From positions 1 to 21,216 of the forward strand of contig JADKIQ010000001.1 in assembly GCA_016721245.1 (NCBI GenBank): 21,216 nt of DNA. The letters are read 5' to 3'. Below, in pieces: positions 9,720 through 18,385 of the stretch (positions are counted from its first letter, which is position 1; each line of letters opens with the position of its first letter). Source of the stretch: Sphingobacteriales bacterium. GTDB taxonomy: Bacteria > Bacteroidota > Bacteroidia > Chitinophagales > JADIYW01. Under the pieces are notes generated by a model, which did not search any database, had not been told where the DNA came from, and saw only the letters and a list, made by a program, of their open reading frames with translations. The translations under genes were made by a program, and so were the position numbers.

Positions 9720-11223
9720 ATGACGGCACATGTAACCGGATTAATAATTTTTATAACAACATTGGCGATGTATGGAATCGCAATGTATTGTTTTACAAAA
9801 TCTAAAATAAAACCTGCTTTATTACTCGTAATAATAGCAGGTTTTATTTTAAGGGTATATGTGTCTTCAGATAATTATTTACACCCCTGGGACGAGCGTT
9901 ATCATGCACTTGTGGCAAAAAACATGATTTCCCATCCGTTGACACCAACACTATACGAAGATCCTGTATTGCCTTACGATTACAAAGAATGGTACAGCAA
10001 CCATTATTGGGTTCATAAACAACCAATGCCACTATGGTTTATAAGTGCAAGTTTGCAAGTGGTTGGAATAAATGAATTTGCAGTCCGAATACCCGGCATT
10101 TTATTAACAACACTTGGTATTTTATTAGTTTATTATATCGGTAATTTCTTTTAACAAACGTGTGGCATTCATTAGCGCATTGCTGTATTCAATGAATGGT
10201 TTAATAATTGAATTAACAGGGGGCAGAGTTGCAACCGATAATTATGACATATTCTTTTTGTTTTTTATACAGCTGGCGGTTTTTTTTTGTATTAAATTTA
10301 TTAACACAGAAAAAAAAGGCTTATAACATTTTAGTCGGAGTTGCAATTGGGTTTGCTATTTTAACCAAGTGGTTACCGGCATTAATAGTAATACCAATCT
10401 GGTATATTCTGGTTTATGACAGTGGCAAATTTTCAAAAAACAAATTTTTTATACAATTGGCATTGCTGGTATTCGTCTTAGTTGTTGTAGCACTACCCTG
10501 GCAAATTTATAGCGCCAAGGCCTTTCCACTTGAAACAGCATGGGAGCAATATTATAATAATTTGCATTTAACTGAAGCACTGAAGGTCGATCGGAGGCCA
10601 GATGGTTTTTTTTAGAAAGGCTAAGAATAAGTTATGGCGATTTAATTTATTTACCGCTAATATGGTTTACCATACAAACCCTAAAAGGTAAGTTTTTGAA
10701 TAAGCAATATGCATTATTAATTTGGGTATTTATACCTATAATCTTTTTTACAATTGCCGAAACCAAAATGCAGGGTTACATTTTATTTACTGCTCCGGCT
10801 CTATTTATTATTACAGGATTGTTTTATGATAAAATAAATGAATTAAAATTTAGTGGAATTAAAAGAGTTTTTGCAATCATTATTTTGGCCTTGCTAATTT
10901 TACTTCCCTTTAGATATTGTGTAGAACGAACCAAAATGTTAAACCCAAACACAACTTCTACCGAATGGGTAGAAGATTTAAAAAAACTGGGTGAAACCAA
11001 TCATGGTAAAGCAATTCTGTTTAACTATCCCCGTCCAATTGAGGCCATGTTTTATACCGATTTTATTGTTTATAATACAATACCGGATATTGAATCATTA
11101 AAGGGAATTCAAAAACTAGGATATAAAATTTACTTTGCTGGAAGCAATAACCTACCTGAAACCATACGTGAAAACCCTGATTATCAGATAATTGAGATGA
11201 ATGATATCCCTGAATTAAAATAA
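9720..11223 (+). CDS. GT39/ArnT-like membrane glycosyltransferase (three indels)
   Basis: Polytopic inner-membrane glycosyltransferase of the PMT/ArnT superfamily (GT-C fold), which moves a sugar from a polyprenyl-phosphate donor to a periplasmic acceptor. After a first TM helix, the first periplasmic loop carries HPWDERYHALVAKNM, with D58-E59 at the place of the catalytic acidic residue of this superfamily. Later helices are very hydrophobic (AYNILVGVAIGFAILTKW, FFIQLALLVFVLVVV). RISYGDLIYLPLIW is typical of Bacteroidota members. A soluble tail ends IIEMNDIPELK. Frame breaks lie at about 10153 (extra T), 10315 (extra A in A8) and 10612 (missing T in T8); restored length ~500. The ATG directly follows the amylase C stop, so it belongs to the same operon. 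The acceptor is unknown; a cell-surface glycan or glycoprotein is possible. Confidence 0.8.
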
Positions 11224-11339
11224 TAATACTTTACGTTTAAAATCTCCATCTGTTGGAAAGGTTTTTGTCAAATTATATCTTTTCATTATAATTTTATATT
11301 TTTATTATTAATAGGCATCATTAAATAAATGGCGCGCTT

Positions 11340-13075
11340 ATGAAAACAACAATTTTTTTATTTTTACTGGCATTAAGCACATGTTTAAAGTCCCAACACC
11401 TTTGTGATGTTTGGTATTCAAGTTATAAGCAAGTCGGTTATAATTCTCCGCCATCACCAATTTATAAACCGGGATGGCAATTAATCTTTAACGATGAATT
11501 TAATGACAATGAAGTTAATCCTGAATATTGGAATAAAAGCACCAATACTGATGATGCATATCACAATTGCCTTCATGGCATAGTTTTTAATCCTAATAAC
11601 GTAACTGAAGCAGACGGTTCTTTAAAATTGACATTAAGTAGTGATGATTATGCAGGTTGCGCACATTCTGGTGCTGAAATCAAAACATTTTCAACAGACG
11701 ACGATAGCTTTAAGGAGTTTAAATTTTACCCTGATTCTTATATTGAAATTAGAGTCAAAACTTACCTTTTTCCAAAGGCGCAGGCTCTGCTTTTTGGTTA
11801 TTTGTTGCAGGTGGTGGAGATGCCGAATATAGAGAAATTGATATTTGGGAAACCTATAGCGGCCACAAAAATGTTTTAAAATCCAATTATCACTGGGACT
11901 ATGGAACGCCTGAAATTGCAGCTGGAGAATCTCAAAAGATTCACCTATATAAACAAATGTTTATTGAACCTTACAATTTGGACTATCAATGGGTGAATAT
12001 TGGTTGCGAATGGCATCAAAATATTATTAAGTTTTATTTAAATAACAGTTTAATTAGAACAATTGAGGTTTCAGGCTTAAATAGTGAAGATATGCCATTT
12101 GATCCGGTTGACAAACCTATGCATATTCGATTAAGTATGCAATCGCCATTAACATGCGATATTAATGAGGATTATGTAGATGATTCGGCATTACCCAAAA
12201 ATATGTATGTTGATTATATTCGGGTATATAAACAATCGGGTACTGAAGCTGTTCCATTTATTCAAACACCTTCTGAGTTTTGTATTAATTCAACAGGTGA
12301 AAATATTTCATGCGCATATTATCCGGATGTAAATTATACCTGGACATCAACAGCTTTTAATTTTGGGCCTAATGATGATAACCTGCCTTCTGCAAGGTGG
12401 ATTACATTAAAACCATTTGTTAGCCCCAATAATTATTATGATATAACGGTTACTGCTAATTTTGAAAATGGATACGCTGAGACACATACTTACTCAATTT
12501 ACATCGCAGGTAATCCAATATTACCAACAGGTGTTATATCAACTGTTCAAAGTGCGCCTTCCTCATGTTATTTTTTTTGTCAGAATTCCACAAAAAACAA
12601 GATCGTAATATATTTATTGGAGTGAAAACGCTGGATTAACGTGGACAACAGGTGATACATATTTGTCAGATAGTATTTATTATAGCAAGTATGGAGATTT
12701 TTTAAAAATCACACCTTCGGCGTAAAGTTGAAAACTATAAATGCTTGCGGAAGTTCAATAATATCATCAACAAAATATTTTTACGACACCCAATGTTATT
12801 ACGTGCTGGCTTAAAACAGATAGCACTAGTGAAAATTTAAATTTGCACGATCCGTATTTATCAAATAATATTTTAATTTATAATAACGAAGTTGAACTAT
12901 ATTACGGCAAAATATTTATTGATGATTTGATTTAACCGGTAGAGATCTGTCGCATGAATTATTAAGCAACAACTATTCTATAAATTTGAATCACCTTGCT
13001 GCTGGTTTATACATATCAATAGCAACGAACGAATATGGTCAAATTTTAAATACTTATAAATTTTATAAAAATTAA
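11340..13075 (+). CDS. Secreted GH16 beta-glucanase with Ig/PKD-like region and T9SS tail (several indels)
   Basis: Endo-beta-glucanase of family GH16, most likely laminarinase-like, though agarase or carrageenase types share the fold. It has a signal peptide (MKTTIFLFLLALST...KSQ) and a GH16 domain (~residues 40-305) starting GWQLIFNDEFNDNEVNPEYW. The catalytic signature ExDxxE is EIDIWE (11834-11851), with E at both ends as nucleophile and acid/base. The domain ends MYVDYIRVYKQ. A beta-sandwich region follows (CAYYPDVNYTWTST), then a T9SS-like tail (DLTGRDLSHEL ... GLYISIAT ... YKFYKN). One missing G near 11778 shifts the catalytic segment. The C-terminal third (12560-12940) has at least five more frame changes and is read with less certainty. 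It lies 116 bases after the glycosyltransferase gene with no strong promoter seen. Confidence 0.82.
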
Positions 13076-13080
13076 TAAGC

Positions 13081-13109
13081 GTAGGACAAAATAATTATTT
13101 CAATCCTAC
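13081..13109. terminator. Shared terminator hairpin between convergent GH16 and guaB
   Basis: GTAGGA at 13081-13086 pairs with TCCTAC at 13104-13109, enclosing the perfect 12-base palindrome AAATAATTATTT (13089-13100). It lies between the GH16 stop (13073-13075) and the guaB stop codon, which it overlaps. Its symmetry could serve both strands. There is no long T run, so it is a candidate only. Confidence 0.4.
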
Positions 13110-14573
13110 CTACTATAATTCGGCGCCTCCTTCGTAATCACAACATCATGTGGATGCGATTCGCGAATACCACTTGCTGTTATTTTTACAAATTGAGCGT
13201 TATGTAATGATGCAACATCTTTTGCACCCGCATATCCCATTCCGGCTCTTAAACCACCGATGTATTGAACCATCACTTCCTCTAATGTGCCTTTTAAACG
13301 GAACGCGACCAACAATGCCTTCAGGAACCAATTTTTTAATATCATCTTCCACATCCTGAAAATACCTGTCTTTTGAACCCATTTCCATGGCTTCCACACT
13401 GCCCATTCCGCGGTATGATTTAAATTTTCGGCCTTCGTAAATAATTGTTTCGCCCGGACTTTCTTCCGTTCCCGCTAATAAACTACCGGCCATAATGGTA
13501 TCGGCACCCGCAACAATTGCTTTCACTATATCACCTGTATATCGAATTCCACCATCACCAATTACAGGAACTCCTGTGCCTTTTAATGCATTAGCGGCGT
13601 CATTAATAGCGCTTATTTGGGCAACCCCAACACCCGCAACAACACGCGTGGTGCAAATACTTCCGGGACCAACTCCAACCTTAACACCGTCAACACCGGC
13701 ATCAGCAAGCGCTTTTGCACCGGCTCCTGTAGCAACGTTGCCCGCAACCACCTCCAAATCCGGAAATTTCGATTTTACGGTTTTCACCATATCAATCACC
13801 CCTTTCGAGTGACCGTGAGCAGTATCAATAATAACCAGGTCGGTTCCACAGCTCTTAATGCCTCAATGCGCTGAATGGTATCATGTGTAACACCAACTGC
13901 AGCGCCAACCAGCAAGCGACCATATTTATCCTTACATGCGCGCGGGTGACTCGCCAGTTTGAGGATGTCTTTATAAGTAATCAATCCTTCAAAATGCCAT
14001 CTCCATCAACAACCGGCAGTTTTCGATACGATAGTTTTTGAGGATATTTTCAGCCTGCTGCAGCGTAGTGCCTTCAGGCGCTGTAATCAAATTTGTGGTC
14101 GTCATCACCTCAGCAATCGGGCGTTGCATATTCGTTTCAAAACGCAAATCGCGATTGGTTAAAATCCCAACCAGCTTCTTGTTTTCATCAATCACCGGAA
14201 TGCCTCCAATTTTGAACTCTTTCATCATAGCAAGCGCATCACGAATTATTGCGTTTTGTGACAGGGTAACAGGGTCAATTATTAGTCCACTATCACTCCT
14301 TTTTACCCGTCTTACCTGGTCTGCCTGCTTCTCAATACTCATGTTTTTGTGAATGATTCCAATACCACCCTCTCTGGCCATGGCAACAGCCATCTTATAC
14401 TCAGTCACAGTATCCATTGCAGCGGAAATAATAGGCACATTAATACGCAAATTGCGTGTGAGCCGCGTCGATATGTCAACTTCGCGTGGTAATACTTCAG
14501 AATAAGCTGGAACTACAAGGAGATCATCGAAGGTGAGACTTTCACCTAAAAACTTGGTTGAGAGATTTTCCAT
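13106..14573 (-). CDS. guaB: Inosine-5'-monophosphate dehydrogenase (about four indels)
   Basis: Converts IMP to XMP with NAD, the committing step of GTP synthesis, in the cytoplasm. Restored length is ~489 residues, normal for bacterial IMPDH. The N-terminal barrel begins FLGESLTFDDLLVVPAYSEVLP; two CBS domains follow (DALAMMKEFKIGGIPVIDENK and the following TTLQQAENILKNYRIE part). The catalytic loop is GPGSICTTR with the active Cys codon at 13653-13655, then VIGDGGIRYTGDIVKA and the C-terminus HPHDVVITKEAPNYSR. Indels near 14021, 13985, 13848 and 13293 each change a homopolymer by one base. The start at 14573 (MENLSTKF) is chosen over an in-frame codon at 14606 because the -7 promoter box lies immediately upstream of it. 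Its breakage is strong evidence that the frameshifts here are sequence errors, since guaB is usually single-copy and needed. Confidence 0.95.
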
Positions 14574-14576
14574 GTG

Positions 14577-14608
14577 CAAAGATAGAACGGGAAATGGAAT
14601 TTGCAAAA
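14577..14608 (-). promoter_or_regulatory. guaB promoter, with apparently leaderless start
   Basis: On the minus strand, TTTTG (complement of 14604-14608) and TATCTTTG (complement of 14577-14584) are separated by 19 bases, an almost ideal Bacteroidota promoter. The -7 box ends only three bases before the guaB ATG, so the transcript should begin at or very near the start codon. The -33 box overlaps a perfect 14-base palindrome, CAAAAGCGCTTTTG (14604-14617), a possible operator. Confidence 0.75.
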
Positions 14609-14617
14609 GCGCTTTTG

Positions 14618-14698
14618 GGCGTTGGCCGGGCTATCCGTTCCAAGTCCTCGTCATTCGTGCCTCATTCCTGCGGGCTTTCCACTGCTATCCCTAACGCG
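14618..14698. repeat. Probable interspersed repeat element upstream of guaB
   Basis: A GC-richer 80-base stretch runs from GGGCGTTGGCCGGGCTATCC to CTGCTATCCCTAACGCG, in otherwise AT-rich DNA. Its ends are complementary (GCGTT and AACGC) and it has an internal near-repeat (GGGCTATCC, GGGCTTTCC, TGCTATCC). From memory, very similar sequences are scattered between genes in many Bacteroidota genomes. Copy number in this genome cannot be seen from one window. Confidence 0.45.
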
Positions 14699-14790
14699 AT
14701 TCTGAGCATGAAATGTGATTTATCTTCTAATTGAAAATATGAAAAATAAATATGAATCTTGGCTCGTCCGCCGCAGTGCAGTCCGAATTC

Positions 14791-14847
14791 GAAAATGTTG
14801 AATGTGTAGGGGCGGATGCAATTCGCCCCTACACATTCAACATTTTC
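14791..14847. repeat. Perfect 24-bp inverted repeat (hairpin, 9-base loop)
   Basis: The arm at 14791-14814 (GAAAATGTTGAATGTGTAGG, then GGCG) is exactly the reverse complement of 14824-14847; the loop is GATGCAATT. The inner part, GTAGGGGCG ... CGCCCCTAC, resembles a palindromic element I remember as common between genes in several phyla. It lies about 20 bases beyond the stop of a small minus-strand gene remnant. It could be a mobile miniature repeat or a bidirectional terminator. Confidence 0.8.
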
Positions 14848-14865
14848 TTACTTTATAGGTAATGA

Positions 14866-14978
14866 TTAAAAATTCCATCTGAGTGCGCTAAACGAAAGAA
14901 TTAATATATAGTGGCAAATTGCAACTGCCCATCCATAAATAACCGGAATATCATTAAAATCGTTAGCACCTTGCTCAA
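14866..14978 (-). pseudogene. Possible 3' remnant of a membrane-protein gene
   Basis: A minus-strand open stretch ending at TAA 14866-14868 reads ANDFNDIPVIYGWAVAIC then HYILILSFSALRWNF, resembling the end of a small membrane protein. Upstream sequence to ~15100 gives a hydrophobic reading (LQVALSLFLVALSCFLIC) only in another frame. No start, promoter or known family is recognised. It may be a frameshifted small gene or chance hydrophobic sequence. Confidence 0.25.
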
Positions 14979-15129
14979 CAAATTAAAAAGCAACTCAACG
15001 CAACCAAAAAAAGGCTTAGCGCAACTTGCAATTGAAGTATATCCAAAAATGCGCAAGTTTTGATATTGATAATCAGTACGATAGAGATTTTTAGTTTATT
15101 GATGGAATTGGTTATATTCGTAAATATAT

Positions 15130-15415
15130 TGTTATAGCAACAGTAAAAAAGACCGTGCAACCCTGACAGTAACGGACAGACAAACAAGAGAAGCGTAAAC
15201 CATTTTGACAGATAAACAAAGACATACAGACCATATTACAAACGGACAAGAACTAAGCCGACACACCTTGCCGACCCTTCTGTATTTTTTCTTTTCCCAC
15301 CGCACATTTTTTATTCAATTTTTGCCACCGCACAATGGCACATTGGCTTTTGCCCCGACACACAAAAGCCCACGCTTCGGCAAAATCCAAAGAGCCATTT
15401 TTCCCAACGCTTTTT
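15130..15415. other. Non-coding left flank of the accessory module
   Basis: No convincing gene. The strand is strikingly rich in A and C with few T in its first part, then carries a small inverted repeat, GGCTTTTG (15345-15352) with CAAAAGCC (15363-15370). GACATACAGAC (15221-15231) and AAGCCGACAC (15255-15264) both recur in the right flank at 19346-19356 and 19221-19230, in reversed order. The region may mark the edge of an acquired segment. Confidence 0.4.
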
Positions 15416-15423
15416 TAACTTTG
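15416..15423 (+). promoter_or_regulatory. -7 promoter box upstream of the small conserved gene
   Basis: TAACTTTG matches TAnnTTTG and lies 29 bases before the ATG at 15453. No clear -33 TTTG is visible at the right distance. Confidence 0.45.
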
Positions 15424-15452
15424 CATTTATAAACATCTATATAGAGAACACT

Positions 15453-15794
15453 ATGCTATCAACAGAGAAAACATTATCAGAAGTAATAGAAATACTAAGA
15501 CAACGTGGTTATACAGAAGACTTTAACTTGTTGGAAGAAAACATATCTTACAAAAAAGGAGGCGAAAAAGTTGATTTGAACGACATCGTTATTGACAAAA
15601 TATATCGTTTTACAGGACAAAACGACTTGGAAGACGAAGCTATTTTATACGCAATGACAAATCAGAAAGACGGAGCTAAAGGCGTATTTGTCAATGGGTA
15701 TGGAACTTACACAGACTCAGGAGCAAACGCTGTTATCAGTAAGATAACTGTTAATGAAAATGAAAATGATAATGACGATTGGACAATCAAATAA
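15453..15794 (+). CDS. Small conserved Bacteroidota protein, often labelled phosphoribosylpyrophosphate synthetase
   Basis: 113 residues, no signal peptide or membrane segment. It begins MLSTEKTLSEVIEILRQRGYTEDFN, with a central YRFTGQNDLEDEAILYAM and a late KGVFVNGYGTYTDSGANAVISKI, and ends in an acidic Asn/Asp/Glu-rich tail (NENENDNDDW). I recognise the family from Bacteroidota genomes, where it is commonly annotated as phosphoribosylpyrophosphate synthetase. At this length it lacks the PRPP-binding and catalytic parts of that enzyme, so the label is probably wrong. The gene is intact. It is followed after 22 bases by the DUF6660 gene. Its role is unknown; such genes recur beside metal-resistance genes, which may be its context here. 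Confidence 0.75.
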   Translation: MLSTEKTLSEVIEILRQRGYTEDFNLLEENISYKKGGEKVDLNDIVIDKIYRFTGQNDLEDEAILYAMTNQKDGAKGVFVNGYGTYTDSGANAVISKITVNENENDNDDWTIK

Positions 15795-15804
15795 TGAATT
15801 ATAC

Positions 15805-15812
15805 TAACTTTG
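15805..15812 (+). promoter_or_regulatory. -7 promoter box just before the DUF6660 gene
   Basis: TAACTTTG lies four bases before the GTG at 15817. A TTG at 15779-15781 is a possible -33 box but with a long 23-base spacer. If used, transcription would start at about the start codon, giving a leaderless message separate from the preceding gene. Confidence 0.45.
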
Positions 15813-15816
15813 CAGC

Positions 15817-16125
15817 GTGAAATATTTCTCCTTCATATTAGCCCTTTATGTTTTGTTGCTGACAGCAGTACCAAATTTGGTGGAGGACAAATGTTTTCAG
15901 GAGCAAACAACCGAACAATCACAAGACAATCAAAATGACAAAGATTGCAGCGATTGTTGTTCACCATTTATGAGTTGCAATACCTGTTTAGGTTTCACTT
16001 TTCCAATAACAAATTTTTCAATACACTCTATCCTCACTTATTCAGACAAAAAAGTTTCTATTTACAAGGAAAATACAACGTCTGACTTTTTCTCTTCCAT
16101 TTGGCAACCGCCCAAAATTAGTTAA
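15817..16125 (+). CDS. DUF6660 family Cys-rich exported protein
   Basis: 102 residues starting at GTG (MKYFSFILALYVLLL). The hydrophobic N-terminus is a signal peptide or anchor, followed by a polar Gln/Asn/Asp region, the Cys-rich segment DCSDCCSPFMSCNTC, and the conserved end SIWQPPKIS. That ending and the CxxCCxPFxxCxxC pattern are typical of DUF6660 proteins encoded next to TonB receptors and metal efflux genes in Bacteroidota. Six Cys within or near ~40 exported residues suggest metal binding in the periplasm, which is inference. The gene is intact and followed by hairpins that could end the transcript. Confidence 0.82.
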   Translation: MKYFSFILALYVLLLTAVPNLVEDKCFQEQTTEQSQDNQNDKDCSDCCSPFMSCNTCLGFTFPITNFSIHSILTYSDKKVSIYKENTTSDFFSSIWQPPKIS

Positions 16126-16132
16126 TGTTTCC

Positions 16133-16186
16133 GTGCCTTCGGCACAATAACAAATTGCGGTGCTACGCACCGCCAATTTATTTTTC
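16133..16186 (+). terminator. Two hairpins between DUF6660 and the TonB receptor
   Basis: GTGCC-TTC-GGCAC at 16133-16145 forms a short stem. A longer stem pairs AAATTGCGGTGC (16152-16163) with GCACCGCCAATTT (16167-16179) around TAC, perfect except for one unpaired G; ATTTTT follows. A factor-independent terminator for the upstream genes is likely. Confidence 0.55.
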
Positions 16187-16209
16187 AAACATTAATAATC
16201 ATTTAGGCA

Positions 16210-18380
16210 ATGAAGTTTAAAATCATTTTGCTACTAATGGTAGCATTCAACATAAATACCGTATTCGGACAGAATACATTTAAAGCGGTCATAAAAGACA
16301 GCGAAACAAAAGAACCGTTAATCGGTGCGACAGCTATTTTATCAGGAACGGCAACAGGAGCAACCGCAGACATTAACGGAATGATAACCTTAACCAATAT
16401 CCCAAACGGAAAGCAGATAATTGAATTTCGTTACATCGGTTATGAAACAAGAAAAGACACGTTTGATTTTCCGTTGACAACATCAAACCTGATAGAGATT
16501 TTCTCAAATCAAATGCAGACGAATTGGACGAAATTGTGATTTCATCTACCCGAAGTTCCAGAACCATAAAGGACATTCCGACAAGAATTGAATTTATTGC
16601 AGGGGAAGAATTAGAAGAAAAGGAAATATGAAAGCAGGCGATATTCGTATGCTTTTAAGTGAAAGCACAGGCATACAAACGCAGCAAACTTCCGCAACGT
16701 CTGCCAATGCTTCTATTCGTATTCAGGGACTTGACGGACGATATACACAAATTCTTAAAGACGGATTTCCGCTATATGCAGGAGCAGCAAGCGGTTTAGG
16801 ACTTTGCAAACGCCACCGCTTGACTTAAAGCAAGTAGAAATTATTAAAGGTTCTTCATCTACACTTTACGGAGGCGGAGCAATAGCAGGATTGGTAAACC
16901 TTATTTCCCAAAACACCGACAGATGAAAAAGAATTAGGTTTTCATTTAAACGGAAGTTCGGGCAGAGGTTTTGACATTAACGGTTTTTACGGACAGCGAT
17001 TTAACAAAATCGGGACAACTATTTTTGCCGCACATAACCGCAATTGGGCTTATACCCCATCGGGTGATTTTTCAGCTATTCCAAAATTTGACAGGTATGT
17101 TTTCAATCCTAAGTTATTTGTTTATTTCAGCGACAAAACAAAACTGAATGTTGGAATAAACACAGCTATTGAAAAACCGTATCGGTGGCGACATACATTT
17201 TATACAAGGAAAGGGCGACACTATCCACAGTTATTTTGAAGAAAACAAAACACAACGCTATTCCACGCAATTGTCTTTTGACCATAAATTTAATGACAAA
17301 AGTTTTTTCAATTTTAAGAACAGCGTGAGTTACTTTAACAGGATAATCAATATTCCAAATTACAGTTTTGACGGCACACAAACAGCCACATTCAGCGAAG
17401 CAAGCTATACCAATATTCGGGAAAAAACAGAATGGGTTGCAGGTGTAAATCTTTGGTCGGATAACTTTCAGGAAAAGCAGACAGACACTTTTCCATTGAG
17501 AAATTATAACCAAATTACTTTTGGTTCATTTGCTCAAAATTCGTGGAAAGCAACCAAGTGGCTCAATCTTGAAACAGGTTTCAGAGCCGACTATGTTATT
17601 GATTATGGTATTGCTTTGCTGCCAAGAGTTTCAGCATTATTCAAAATAACCGACAAATTTTCTTCACGGCTTGGTGGTGGTTTTGGCTATAAAACACCAA
17701 CCATATTTACAGAGGAAAGCGAACGCATACAATACCAAAATGTAATGCCCATTGATAAAAACATCAACAAATTGGAACGCAGTTACGGAGGAAATGTTGA
17801 TTTTAATTATCGCACCGTATTTGGCGAAAAAGTAACGTTCAGTATCAACCAACTTTTCTTTTACACCTATTTGAATAACCCTTTGTTGCTTGAGTATCAA
17901 ACAGGCGGATTATACCAATTTATCAATTCGGCAGGACACATTGATACAAGAGGAACGGAAACCAATATCAAAATCGGCTATGAAGATTTTAAATTGTTTT
18001 AGGTTATACGTTTACAGATACACGCTTGCATCAAAACGGAATTTTGACAAATACACCGCTTACGCCAAAGCACAGGATAAATTCAGTTTTAATGTATGAA
18101 GTAGAGGACAAATGGAAAGTAGGTTTGGAAGCGTATTATTTCAGTCCTCAAAAATTGAGTGACGGTGCAACAGGAAAACAATATGTGCTTTTTTGGTTTT
18201 ATGGTTGAAAAGCTATGGGAGAAATTTTCGGTTTACATCAACTTTGAAAATTTCCTTGACGCAAGGCAAACCCGATTTGACACTATTTATACAGGCACAC
18301 TAACTAATCCTGTTTTCAGGGACATTTACGCACCGCTTGACGGATTTTTAATTAATGGTGGTATCAAACTAAAATTGTAG
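16210..18380 (+). CDS. TonB-dependent outer-membrane receptor (seven indels)
   Basis: Outer-membrane beta-barrel for energised import of a metal complex, siderophore or cofactor. Restored length is ~723 residues. Order: signal peptide (MKFKIILLLMVAFNINTVFG); a carboxypeptidase-regulatory-like beta domain (~22-105; KDSETKEPLIGATAIL, GKQIIEFRYIGYET); a plug (~115-230) with DEIVISSTRSSRTIKDIPTR, SIRIQGLDGRYTQILKDG and QVEIIKGSSSTLYGGGAIAG; then the barrel ending FLINGGIKLKL. Indels near 16500, 16621, 16804, 16897, 17175, 18000 and 18195 change short homopolymers by one base. The plug is closest to the BtuB/CirA-type group by eye. It lies 5 bases before a cation-diffusion-facilitator gene and after DUF6660, so metal or metal-chelate transport is the best guess. 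The ligand is not identifiable. Confidence 0.9.
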
Positions 18381-18385
18381 CAATT

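Noticed and set aside
13150..13874. Plus-strand open frames across guaB
   Set aside because: They are antisense shadows of clearly conserved IMPDH sequence.
14975..15187. 70-codon minus-strand open frame as a complete gene
   Set aside because: No ribosome-binding site, promoter or family recognised; only its end is mentioned as a possible relic.
15205..15432. 75-codon plus-strand open frame (TDKQRHTDH...)
   Set aside because: Low-complexity composition, no recognisable family, and it overlaps the flank repeats and a promoter box.
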